A DNA stretch of 64,000 bases from Streptomyces leeuwenhoekii. Lineage in GTDB: Bacteria; Actinomycetota; Actinomycetes; Streptomycetales; Streptomycetaceae. The stretch lies in NCBI RefSeq assembly GCF_001013905.1, contig NZ_LN831790.1:2232001-2296000 (forward strand), given 5' to 3'. The notes beneath the pieces were generated by a model, which ran no database searches, was not told where the DNA came from, and saw only the letters and a program-made list of their open reading frames with translations. How positions within the stretch are numbered: position 1 is the first letter of the stretch; each line of letters begins with the position of its first letter. The position numbers and the translations under genes are program-made. Below are positions 45,275-53,184 of the stretch, one piece after another.

Positions 45275-47242
45275 TCACTCGCCCCGCTCGGTGCCGCTGC
45301 CGCCCGCGTCCCCGTCGCCCGGGCGCCTGTCCCGGCGCGACCCCGTCGTCCCGCCCGTCCGGCGTGCACCTCCCGTTCCAGCCGTACGCGTCCGCGCGGT
45401 CCCGGTCCGGGCGCCGCCGGGGCGAGTGCTGCCCGCCGGAGTGCGGGGACGCGCGCCGTCCGCCCCGGCACCGCGGCCCCGCACCGCCTCGCGCCGCACG
45501 GTGCCGTCGGCCGCGCCGCCCGAACGCGGACGACGCCGACGCGCCGGCACTGCCTCGGGGACGGGAACGGGGCTGGGCCCCGAAGAGCGGCCGGGGACAG
45601 GGGCGGGGCCAAGCGCAAAGGTGCGATCGGGCGCAGACATGGGCCGGGGCGCGGACATGAGGTCCGGAGCAGGCACGGGCCCGGACGCAGACGCGAGGCC
45701 ATCGGACGCGGCCTCGGCGTTCGGCGCGGACACGGGGCCGGACGCGGGCGCGAGTCCCGAGGGAGGCACGGGGTGGAGCGCGGGCGCGAGGCCGCCGGGC
45801 GGAAGGGCAGGCGCGGACGCGGCCGCCGAGGCAGGTGCAAGGTCTTCGGGCGCGGGCGCGCGGTCCGCCGCCGACTCGAGCCCAGCCCCTGGCTCAGGAT
45901 GAGGCTCGGACTCGGACTCGGACTCGGAGGCGGGCTCGGGCTCGGAGACCTTCTGGTCCTGGCGCTCTTGGCGCTCCTGGTGCTCCATCGGCCTGCTGGC
46001 GTCTGCCCGCGACCGCGCGGCACCGGGTGCGGTGTCGCCGGGGTCACCGCGCTCCGCGCGCAGGCAGCGACGCACCGATTCTGGATCGAGGCCCTCGTTG
46101 CATGCCTGGTGCAGAAGGCGTGCGAACAGGTAGTCCGGGTCCGCGCCCAAGGCCATGGCCAGCGCTTCCCGGGCCTCCAGTTCGTCACCGGTGGACCACG
46201 CGACCCAGCCGGCCAGTGTGAGGGGCGGGGCGGCGTACTCGCCGTACGCCCCGACGCAGCGCCGGGCCAGCGCCCGCCAGAGCCGGAGGGCGGGCGCCGC
46301 CTCGTCGCCTTCCATCCACTCGGCCGCGCGGTCGCGAGTCGTACGGTCCTGCAGGCCCAGGATCAGCTTCGCGGCCTCGTCATGGGCGAGCAGTTCGTCA
46401 TCGCGGGCGTCCGCCGTGACCGCGCCGGACACGGTCGGCGCCGCGGCCAGGCGGCCCATGACCCGCGTCGCCAGCGCCAGCGTCTCCTCGGCCACCTCCG
46501 CGCGGCTCGTCCCGTCGAGCATCCTCGGGATCAGCGTCATACCGGCCGCGTCCAGGGCGACCTCCTGGTCGAGGGCGGCGGAGTTCTCCCGGGGCAGCAG
46601 CCGGGCGCGCAGTTCGCTCAGGGATCCGCGCACCTGGATCCCGGCGTAGGTCGCGGCGGCGGCCAGCACCGACGTGCCCGGCAGGCCCATCGGGGTGCCC
46701 TCGGCCGGGCAGCAGGCTCCGCCCGCGCAGCAGTAGGACCAGAAGCGGCCGTCGGAGATGCAGAGCGCCTCGATCACCGGGACGTCGAGGGCGCCGCACT
46801 CGACGCGCAGCCTCTGCACCAGCGGCCGCAGGCGTTCCATGACTTCCCGTCCAGACCGGCCCGGGGGCGGTTCCTGGCAGACGTAGGCGACCATCTGCTC
46901 GGGCCGGGCGCCCCGGCGTTCGCTCCCGGTGATCAGCCCGTGGACCAGTTGGCGGGCCGCGGACGGCCAGTCGTCCGGGCTCGCGGGAATGCCGAGCCGG
47001 GCCCTGCCGCCGAAGCGGCCCCGTCCGCCCCTGTCGTGCAGGGCGACCAGCACGATGCTGTCCTCCGGGCGGTATCCGAGCAGGTAGGGCAGGGCATCCG
47101 CCAGTTCGGCCGGGGTGCGCAGGGTGACCTCGTGCTCGGCACCGTGCCCGTCGTACGCGGTGCACGCGACCTGATCCGCCCGGTGCAGCCCGGTGATGCC
47201 GTCGTTGTCGGAGGGGCCTGTCGTCTCGCTGTGGTTCGTCAT
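45275..47242 (-). CDS. DUF4192 domain protein with long disordered tail
   Basis: 655 residues. DUF4192 fills about 30-390 (VTLRTPAELADALPYLLGYRPEDSIVLVAL ... ALAMALGADPDYLFARLLHQA) and includes a Cys-rich patch (FWSYCCAGGACCPAEGTP). After that come about 260 low-complexity residues: Ser/Glu/Pro, then Ala/Pro and an Arg/Gly/Thr-rich end (RTAGTGGARRTGGTTGSRRDRR). The family is actinobacterial and uncharacterised. ATG 47242 has a weak binding site; a perfect dyad lies 12 bp upstream. It diverges from recQ across 154 bp. The basic tail suggests nucleic-acid contact, but that is inference. Confidence 0.8.
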   Translation of the reverse strand: MTNHSETTGPSDNDGITGLHRADQVACTAYDGHGAEHEVTLRTPAELADALPYLLGYRPEDSIVLVALHDRGGRGRFGGRARLGIPASPDDWPSAARQLVHGLITGSERRGARPEQMVAYVCQEPPPGRSGREVMERLRPLVQRLRVECGALDVPVIEALCISDGRFWSYCCAGGACCPAEGTPMGLPGTSVLAAAATYAGIQVRGSLSELRARLLPRENSAALDQEVALDAAGMTLIPRMLDGTSRAEVAEETLALATRVMGRLAAAPTVSGAVTADARDDELLAHDEAAKLILGLQDRTTRDRAAEWMEGDEAAPALRLWRALARRCVGAYGEYAAPPLTLAGWVAWSTGDELEAREALAMALGADPDYLFARLLHQACNEGLDPESVRRCLRAERGDPGDTAPGAARSRADASRPMEHQERQERQDQKVSEPEPASESESESEPHPEPGAGLESAADRAPAPEDLAPASAAASAPALPPGGLAPALHPVPPSGLAPASGPVSAPNAEAASDGLASASGPVPAPDLMSAPRPMSAPDRTFALGPAPVPGRSSGPSPVPVPEAVPARRRRPRSGGAADGTVRREAVRGRGAGADGARPRTPAGSTRPGGARTGTARTRTAGTGGARRTGGTTGSRRDRRPGDGDAGGSGTERGE

Positions 47243-47253
47243 GCGCCGACGAT

Positions 47254-47268
47254 CTCGCGGATCGCGAG
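47254..47268. promoter_or_regulatory. Perfect dyad between the DUF4192 and recQ genes
   Basis: CTCGCG-GAT-CGCGAG: 6-bp arms, 3-base centre, 12 bp upstream of the DUF4192 start. It could control either divergent gene. Confidence 0.45.
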
Positions 47269-47396
47269 CTTCCGCTTCGGCCTGTGGATAAGTCCGGTCA
47301 GGGGCATGCCAGCCACCCCGGGGCGTTCGACCGCGCCCGGCCGGCCCCCGTGCGGGCGGCGCCCGGTTGTCAGTCCCGTCCTGTTCTATGGAAGGC

Positions 47397-49562
47397 ATGG
47401 AGCACACGAGCAACGCGGACCTCCGCACCGCCGCCGACGCCGTCCTCGCCCGCCTCGTCGGGGATCCCTCGGGCGCTGCCCGGCTGCGCGAGGACCAGTG
47501 GCGGGCGATCGAGGCGCTGGTCGCCGACCGGCGCCGGGCCCTGGTCGTGCAGCGCACGGGCTGGGGGAAGTCCGCGGTCTACTTCGTGGCGACGGCCCTG
47601 CTGCGAGCCCGGGGCGGCGGCCCCACCGTGATCGTCTCCCCGCTGCTGGCGCTGATGCGCAACCAGGTGGAGGCCGCGGCCCGCGCCGGCATCCACGCGC
47701 GGACCATCAACTCCTCCAACACCGAGGAGTGGGACACGGTGCAGAGCGAGATCGCGGCGGGCGAGGTCGATGTCCTCCTGGTGAGCCCGGAGCGGCTGAA
47801 CAACCCGGACTTCCGCGACCAGGTGCTGCCCAAGCTGGCCGCCGCGACCGGACTGCTGGTGGTGGACGAGGCGCACTGCATCTCCGACTGGGGCCACGAC
47901 TTCCGCCCGGACTACCGGCGGCTGCGCACGATGCTCGCCGACCTGCCGCCAGGGGTGCCGGTGCTCGCGACCACCGCCACCGCCAACGCCCGCGTCACGG
48001 CCGACGTCGCCGAGCAGCTCGGCACCGGGGGCACCTCGGACGCGTTGGTGCTGCGCGGCCCGCTGGACCGGGAGAGCCTCAGCCTGAACGTGCTGCGGCT
48101 GCCGGACGCAGCGCACCGGCTCGCCTGGCTCGCCGACCACCTGCACGACCTTCCGGGCTCCGGGATCGTCTACACGCTCACCGTGGCCGCCGCCGAGGAG
48201 GTCACGGCCTTCCTGCGGCAGCGCGGTCACACCGTGGCCTCCTACACCGGCAAGACGGAGAACGCCGACCGGCAGCAGGCCGAGGACGATCTGCTCGCCA
48301 ACCGGGTCAAGGCCCTGGTCGCCACCTCCGCCCTCGGCATGGGATTCGACAAGCCCGATCTCGGGTTCGTCGTGCACCTCGGATCGCCCTCCTCCCCCAT
48401 CGCCTACTACCAGCAGGTTGGGCGCGCGGGGCGCGGTGTCGAGCACGCCGAGGTGCTCCTCCTCCCCGGCCGGGAGGACGAGGCGATCTGGGAGTACTTC
48501 GCCTCCCTGGCCTTCCCGCCGGAGGAGCTGGTGCGCCGCACGCTGGATGTCCTCGCGCGCGCGGAGGGCCCCATGTCGCTGCCCGCCCTGGAGCCCTTGG
48601 TGGACCTGCGCCGCTCCCGTCTGGAAGCCATGCTCAAGGTGCTCGATGTGGACGGGGCGGTCAAGCGCGTCAAGGGCGGCTGGATCGCGACCGGACAGCC
48701 GTGGACCTACGACGCCGAGCGGTACGACTGGGTCGCGCGGCAGCGGAAAGCGGAACAGCAGGCGATGCGCGAGTACGCGTCCACGACGGGCTGCCGCATG
48801 GAGTTCCTGCAACGTCAGCTCGACGACACGGCCGCCAGGCCCTGCGGTCGCTGCGACAACTGCGCCGGTCCGCGGTTCACCGCGAACACCTCCGCCGAGG
48901 CGCTGGACGCCGCCCGCGGCGACCTGGGCCGGGCCGGTGTCGAGGTGGAGCCCCGGCGCATGTGGCCGACCGGGCTCCCCGCCGTCGGTGTCGACCTCAA
49001 GGGGCGCATCCCCGCCGGTGAACAGGCCGCGCCGGGCCGGGCTCTGGGACGGCTGTCCGACATCGGCTGGGGCAACCGGCTGCGGCCGATGCTGGCTCCC
49101 CAGGCGCCGGACGGGCCGGTGCCCGACGACGTGGCGAAGGCCGTCGTGCACGTCCTGGCCGACTGGGCCAGGGGGCCCGGCGGCTGGGCCTCCGGCGCGG
49201 CGGACGCGCCCCCGCGTCCCGTCGGGGTGGTGACCGTGGCCTCGCGCACCCGGCCGCACCTGGTCGGCTCTCTCGGAGCGCACATCGCCGAGGTCGGCCG
49301 CCTGCCGCTGCTGGGCCGCGTCGAGTACACGGCGGACGCGCCCCGCGTGTCCCGCAGCAACAGCGCCCAGCGACTCAAGGCCCTCACCGGAGCGCTGACG
49401 GTGCCGCCCGGGCTCGCCGCCGCCCTCGCCGATCTGCGGGGGCCGGTTCTCCTCGTGGACGACTTCACCGAGACCGGCTGGACCCTCGCCGTGGCGGCCC
49501 GGATGCTCCGCCAGGCCGGCGCACAAGGGGTGCTGCCCCTGGTCCTCGCCGTGCAGGCGTGA
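47397..49562 (+). CDS. recQ: RecQ-family DNA helicase with C-terminal phosphoribosyltransferase-like domain
   Basis: 721 residues. Superfamily 2 motifs: Walker A QRTGWGKS (52-59, Trp replaces the usual Gly), DEAH (157-160, [22 protein letters not shown]), ATTATA, and [10 protein letters not shown] RecQ-type zinc site is formed by TGCRMEF and CGRCDNC. There is no HRDC domain. Instead the last 120 residues resemble a ComF-type PRTase with [11 protein letters not shown] and the PRPP-loop motif [16 protein letters not shown] 47397 gives [14 protein letters not shown] 47388 is also possible, and neither has a good binding site. It diverges from the DUF4192 gene. Confidence 0.88.
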   Translation: MEHTSNADLRTAADAVLARLVGDPSGAARLREDQWRAIEALVADRRRALVVQRTGWGKSAVYFVATALLRARGGGPTVIVSPLLALMRNQVEAAARAGIHARTINSSNTEEWDTVQSEIAAGEVDVLLVSPERLNNPDFRDQVLPKLAAATGLLVVDEAHCISDWGHDFRPDYRRLRTMLADLPPGVPVLATTATANARVTADVAEQLGTGGTSDALVLRGPLDRESLSLNVLRLPDAAHRLAWLADHLHDLPGSGIVYTLTVAAAEEVTAFLRQRGHTVASYTGKTENADRQQAEDDLLANRVKALVATSALGMGFDKPDLGFVVHLGSPSSPIAYYQQVGRAGRGVEHAEVLLLPGREDEAIWEYFASLAFPPEELVRRTLDVLARAEGPMSLPALEPLVDLRRSRLEAMLKVLDVDGAVKRVKGGWIATGQPWTYDAERYDWVARQRKAEQQAMREYASTTGCRMEFLQRQLDDTAARPCGRCDNCAGPRFTANTSAEALDAARGDLGRAGVEVEPRRMWPTGLPAVGVDLKGRIPAGEQAAPGRALGRLSDIGWGNRLRPMLAPQAPDGPVPDDVAKAVVHVLADWARGPGGWASGAADAPPRPVGVVTVASRTRPHLVGSLGAHIAEVGRLPLLGRVEYTADAPRVSRSNSAQRLKALTGALTVPPGLAAALADLRGPVLLVDDFTETGWTLAVAARMLRQAGAQGVLPLVLAVQA

Positions 49563-49979
49563 GCGCGCGGCGGTCGTCGCCGGGCCCCGGCGTGCTGCCG
49601 GGCGCCGGCCCGCCGTACGCTGCGTGACAGGGCCGTGCGCCCCGGCGCGATGTCCCCGCGACGTCCCCGCGATGTCCCCGGAAGAGCGCCACGGCCCCGG
49701 ACGGCTCCCCGTACGCGCGTACGCACCCGCCCCGGGTCCCAACCCCCCACGCGCACTCAATGCTTCATACAGCGATGACCTGGGTAGGGATATAAGACCT
49801 GCATCGTCCGATAACGGTCGACGGTCCCAATTGCTCGTTGCCGCATCCCAGTTCGACAGGAAGAATCGAAGTCCGCTCCCCGCACGGCTCGTCCGTGATC
49901 CGGCAGGGCTTCACTGCGGTGCGCGCTCCCCCGAATCCGACCTCGCCCGCAGTGTGGGCGCGTAGCCGAAGGGAGGAAC
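49563..49979. other. Upstream region of the RadC-like gene
   Basis: About 415 bases without a gene. It holds a threefold 11-bp repeat (49648-49680), a GTACGCGCGTAC palindrome (about 49712-49723) and an AT-rich patch (GGGATATAAGACC, about 49785-49800) that may include the promoter. Confidence 0.5.
49648..49680. repeat. Three tandem 11-bp units
   Basis: CGATGTCCCCG, CGACGTCCCCG and CGATGTCCCCG lie head to tail. The 11-bp period puts each unit on the same face of the helix, the pattern of PhoP/OmpR-class sites. Confidence 0.75.
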
Positions 49980-50585
49980 GTGACCTTCGGATTCGCTTCG
50001 TCCTCGACGGCATCGTTGTCGCCCCCAACCGCTTCCGCCAACCGCGTGCTGGAACCCGCGGAGTGGGCCGCCGCCGGAATCCCGCTGCTGCGCAATCCCC
50101 GGGAGGTCGTCGCCGGACTGCACGCCCGGCATCATCCGAAGCCGGCCACCGCGATCGTGGCCGTGCTCGACCCGGAAGAACGACTGCGCGCCAGCGCCTC
50201 GTTCGCCGCCCGCCCGGCCCCGGCCGACGGGTGGATGCTGCGCAATGTGCTGCTCTCCCAGCTCCGCCGGGTCATCCCGCACGATCTGCGGCGCCGCACG
50301 CCCATCCGCACCGCCGTGCTGCTCTACTGCCGTGAGGGCGACGGGCGTTGGACGGAGGAGGACGGCGCGTGGATGTGGGGCCTGCGGGACGCGTGCACGC
50401 TGCACGGGTTGCGCTGCGGGGCGTACATCACGCTGACCGCGGAGGGCTGGCGGGTCCTCGGTGAGGGCCGTGGCGGCCGTCGCCCCAACGCCAGGTCCGT
50501 GCCGGAGCCACTCGCCCTGTCGACGGCACCGCCGCCGCGCGTCGGCGGCGCCTCCTCGGAGGTACTGCGCGCCACCGCCCGCTGA
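49980..50585 (+). CDS. RadC-like (JAB-domain) protein without metal motif
   Basis: 201 residues starting GTG 49980 with a strong AGGGAGG. The middle (about 45-165) follows the RadC/JAB strand-helix order, including VAVLDPEERLRASASF, LRNVLLSQLRRVIPHDL and a C-terminal GLRCGAYITLTAEGWRVL. Where RadC has HNHPSG...D the sequence reads LLYCREGDGRWTEED, so the zinc-binding His residues are missing. The call is by fold resemblance only. About 30 residues at each end are low complexity. It lies in the same direction as recQ, 417 bp downstream with its own promoter region. Confidence 0.6.
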   Translation: MTFGFASSSTASLSPPTASANRVLEPAEWAAAGIPLLRNPREVVAGLHARHHPKPATAIVAVLDPEERLRASASFAARPAPADGWMLRNVLLSQLRRVIPHDLRRRTPIRTAVLLYCREGDGRWTEEDGAWMWGLRDACTLHGLRCGAYITLTAEGWRVLGEGRGGRRPNARSVPEPLALSTAPPPRVGGASSEVLRATAR

Positions 50586-50898
50586 GCCCTTCCCGCCCCG
50601 GCTCCCCCGCAGACACACGGCGTCGGCCCCCGCGCGCCCGGAACAGACACGGCACACGGCGCACGACGGCCCGTGCCGCCCGCGGCCGGGACGTCCGCGC
50701 CGCGACCGCCGGGAGACCGGCGTCCCGTCCCGGCCCGGTGGACTCCGGACGGCCGGACGCGCCCGGTCACGGCGGACACGCCACGTACGGCACAAGCCTG
50801 CGCCAGGCACCGCCACCGGCCCGGCGCACACCGGGCGAACCCTTCCGGGCTCGCCCCGGCGTCACGCCGTACCGTCCCCCTGATGCGGCGGAGCCGGC
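50586..50898. other. Convergent gap after the RadC-like gene
   Basis: About 310 bases, very GC-rich, between convergent stops. No clear terminator, gene or repeat was seen. Confidence 0.5.
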
Positions 50899-51525
50899 TC
50901 AGACACCCGCGCCCAGCGCCGAGTTGATCCGCTGCGGATCACCGCAGACGATCAGCAGACCGCCGGCCCGGGAATGGGCCAGCGACAGGGCGGTGGCGGC
51001 TGCGGCCTCCGAGCCGCCGTTGACCGCGACCACGACCACGGGCCGCGAGGCGGCTCGCTCCGCCGCGGCGGCGTCCGCGTAGAAGACGTCGTCGCCGGCG
51101 TCGTGCTGCGCCCAGTAGGCGGCCTCGCCGAAGGAGAGTTCGTGGGCGGCCCACGGGTGCGGCTCACCGGTGGTGATCACCAGTACGTCGCCGGGGGCAC
51201 GGCCGGACTCCAGAAGCAGATCCACGGCCTCCTCGGCCGCGTCGAGGGCACCCTCGGCCGTGGCCGGGACCAACTGGATCTGCGGGGTGGTGGAGGCGGC
51301 GGGCGCAGCCGGATCCGAAGGTCCGGGGTTGGCGGCCACATCGCGCGGCGTACGTTGCACCGGCGGCGTGGGCCGGGGGGGACCGGGACGACCGGGACGC
51401 GACGGAGCCGCGGGACGGGGGCCGGGAACGGGGCGGGGGGTCGGCGCGACGCGGCCGCTGGCCGGAGTGGCGCGGGGACCCTGGGCACTCTCGTGAATCT
51501 GAGGCTCCTCGGGAATGAGAGGCAT
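50899..51525 (-). CDS. Hypothetical protein with Pro-rich N-terminus
   Basis: 208 residues. Residues 1-80 are Pro/Arg-rich and disordered. The rest (about 83-208) is a compact alpha/beta domain: VPATAEGALDAAEEAVDLLLESG, DVLVITTGEPHPWAAHELSFGEAAYWAQHDAGDDVFY, RPVVVVAVNGG, GGLLIVCGDPQRI. The strand pattern and VITTGEPHPWAAHE are unlike any enzyme I recognise; it resembles the regulatory parts of some actinobacterial helicase- or DUF-type proteins. ATG 51525 is used; ATG 51546 is an alternative. It is 68 bp downstream of rnhB on the same strand. Confidence 0.7.
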   Translation of the reverse strand: MPLIPEEPQIHESAQGPRATPASGRVAPTPRPVPGPRPAAPSRPGRPGPPRPTPPVQRTPRDVAANPGPSDPAAPAASTTPQIQLVPATAEGALDAAEEAVDLLLESGRAPGDVLVITTGEPHPWAAHELSFGEAAYWAQHDAGDDVFYADAAAAERAASRPVVVVAVNGGSEAAAATALSLAHSRAGGLLIVCGDPQRINSALGAGV

Positions 51526-51593
51526 AAGCTGATGTTTATCAAACATTGGTGCGGCTCGCGTCAGCGGGTGGCACATTCGTGCGAGCGGAATCG

Positions 51594-52295
51594 TCAGAAA
51601 TCGAAGCCGAGCTGGCCCTCGATTTCCGGAACGTTTCCCTCCGCCCAGCTACGGGCCTTCTTGAGGTGCCGCCACTGGGGCAGCCCATCAAGATACGCCC
51701 ACGACAACCGGTGGTACGGGGTGGGGCCCCGCTCCGCCAGTGCGGCCTTGTGCACGGGCGACGGATACCCGGCGTTGTCCGCGAAACCGAAGTCTGCATG
51801 GTCGACACCGAGTTCGGCCATCATTTTGTCGCGTTGAACCTTGGCGATCACCGAAGCCGCCGCGACCGCCACGCACGACCGGTCACCCTTGATCACCGTA
51901 CGGACCTTCCAGGGCGTACCGAGATAGTCGTGCTTGCCGTCGAGGATGACCGCGTCGGGACGGACGGGCAGGGCCTCCAGGGCGCGTACGGCCGCCAGAC
52001 GCAGTGCGGCCGTCATCCCCAGATCGTCGATCTCCTCCGGGGAGGCGTGCCCCAGCGCGTACGACGTCACCCACTTCTGCAACTCCTCGGCGAGCGCGGT
52101 ACGCCGCTTGACGGTGAGGAGCTTGGAGTCGGTGAGACCCTCCGGGGGACGGCGCAGTCCGGTGACCGCCGCGCAGACGGTGACGGGACCGGCCCACGCG
52201 CCGCGCCCCACCTCGTCGACACCGGCAATGACCTTCGCTCCGGTCGTGGCGCGCAGGGAGCGCTCGACGGTGTGAGTAGGTGGTTCGTACGGCAT
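51594..52295 (-). CDS. rnhB: Ribonuclease HII
   Basis: 233 residues. Catalytic acidic residues are visible: D27 and E28 (AGVDEVGRG), D119 (VILDG) and D138 ([22 protein letters not shown]). The enzyme removes RNA from RNA/DNA hybrids, including single ribonucleotides misplaced in DNA. The conserved late motif [17 protein letters not shown] is present. AGGGG precedes ATG 52295. It is followed by an unknown gene on the same strand. The upstream TetR gene (stop at 52377) points the same way, 81 bp off. Confidence 0.95.
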   Translation of the reverse strand: MPYEPPTHTVERSLRATTGAKVIAGVDEVGRGAWAGPVTVCAAVTGLRRPPEGLTDSKLLTVKRRTALAEELQKWVTSYALGHASPEEIDDLGMTAALRLAAVRALEALPVRPDAVILDGKHDYLGTPWKVRTVIKGDRSCVAVAAASVIAKVQRDKMMAELGVDHADFGFADNAGYPSPVHKAALAERGPTPYHRLSWAYLDGLPQWRHLKKARSWAEGNVPEIEGQLGFDF

Positions 52296-52376
52296 GGCGC
52301 CCCTAGGTTACGCCGCCCCGGTCGCCCTCCGACACCCCGGTTCCCCGAGCGTCACCGCGAGGCCCCGGCGCGGGAT

Positions 52377-53000
52377 TCAGGCCCCGTCGCGCCGCAGCAG
52401 CGGAACCATCAGCCGGTCGATCATCTCTTCCAGTTCCACATCCGACCATTCGCAACCGCTAATTTTCGATCGGTACATCATCATCGCCGGAATCACGTCG
52501 AGGACGTACTCATCGGCTGCGTCCGGCCGGACCTCTCCCCGCTCGATACCACGATTGATGACCTCCCGGAGCAGGCTGACCGTCGGCTCCACCACCCCTT
52601 CGAAGATCACCGCATGGAAGCGCTCCGCCTGCTCGCTGTCGCATTCGTGAATGACCGACCGCAGGGCGAAACCGGGGCGGGAGAACATCGCCTCACGGGC
52701 CCGGCGACAGAGCGCCAGGAGATCCTCGCGCACGCTCCCCAGATCGGGCACCGTCTCCCAGCGCGGCAGTCCGGACCGCAGCGCGTCCGCCACGAGTTCC
52801 TCCTTGGACGACCAGCGCCGGTAGACGGCGGCCTTCCCGGTCTGGGCGCCGGCGGCCACCCCCTCCATGGTCAGGCCGTTCCAGCCGACCGTACTCAACT
52901 GCTCCAGCGCGGCGTCGAGGATCGCGCGTTCGAGTACGGCGCCGCGGCGGCGGCCGGCGGCCGTCTGGGCGGAGGCGGCCGCCCAGTGCGAGGTAACCAT
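52377..53000 (-). CDS. TetR-family repressor
   Basis: 207 residues: TetR_N DNA-binding helices (ILDAALEQLSTVGWNGLTMEGVAAGAQTGKAAVYRRWSSKEEL) and a C-terminal ligand domain. ATG 53000 has GGAG nine bases upstream. It diverges from a DHA2 exporter; the 184-bp region between them carries two perfect 20-bp palindromes that should be its operators, so it very likely represses the exporter and itself and is released by an exported drug or metabolite. Confidence 0.9.
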   Translation of the reverse strand: MVTSHWAAASAQTAAGRRRGAVLERAILDAALEQLSTVGWNGLTMEGVAAGAQTGKAAVYRRWSSKEELVADALRSGLPRWETVPDLGSVREDLLALCRRAREAMFSRPGFALRSVIHECDSEQAERFHAVIFEGVVEPTVSLLREVINRGIERGEVRPDAADEYVLDVIPAMMMYRSKISGCEWSDVELEEMIDRLMVPLLRRDGA

Positions 53001-53093
53001 CGGAGTGTCTCCAGCGGACAGAGAAGCGGGGATCGGGCGGAACAAGCAGCGCGGCGCGGCCGCGAAGGACGAGAGGCGCGCGACGGCAGCTCA

Positions 53094-53113
53094 AGTGAAC
53101 GCTTGCGTTCACT
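53094..53113. promoter_or_regulatory. TetR operator 1
   Basis: AGTGAACGCTTGCGTTCACT is a perfect 20-bp palindrome about 95 bp upstream of the TetR gene and 70 bp upstream of the exporter. Confidence 0.85.
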
Positions 53114-53141
53114 ATCGGGGAGTCACTACCGTGGACGCGTC

Positions 53142-53161
53142 AGTGAACGCGAGCGTTCACT
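53142..53161. promoter_or_regulatory. TetR operator 2
   Basis: AGTGAACGCGAGCGTTCACT is a perfect palindrome with the same arms as operator 1; the centres are 48 bp apart. It ends 23 bp before the exporter start. Confidence 0.85.
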
Positions 53162-53184
53162 AAAGCATTCCTGGGGGATCCATA

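Noticed and set aside
45209..49021. 1270-codon rightward frame crossing DUF4192 and recQ
   Set aside because: Passes antisense through one gene and out of frame through the other; low-complexity text only.
49785..49815. CCGATAAC upstream of the RadC-like gene as a sigma-WhiG promoter
   Set aside because: The -10 resembles the consensus but no TAAA-like -35 occurs at 15-16 bp.
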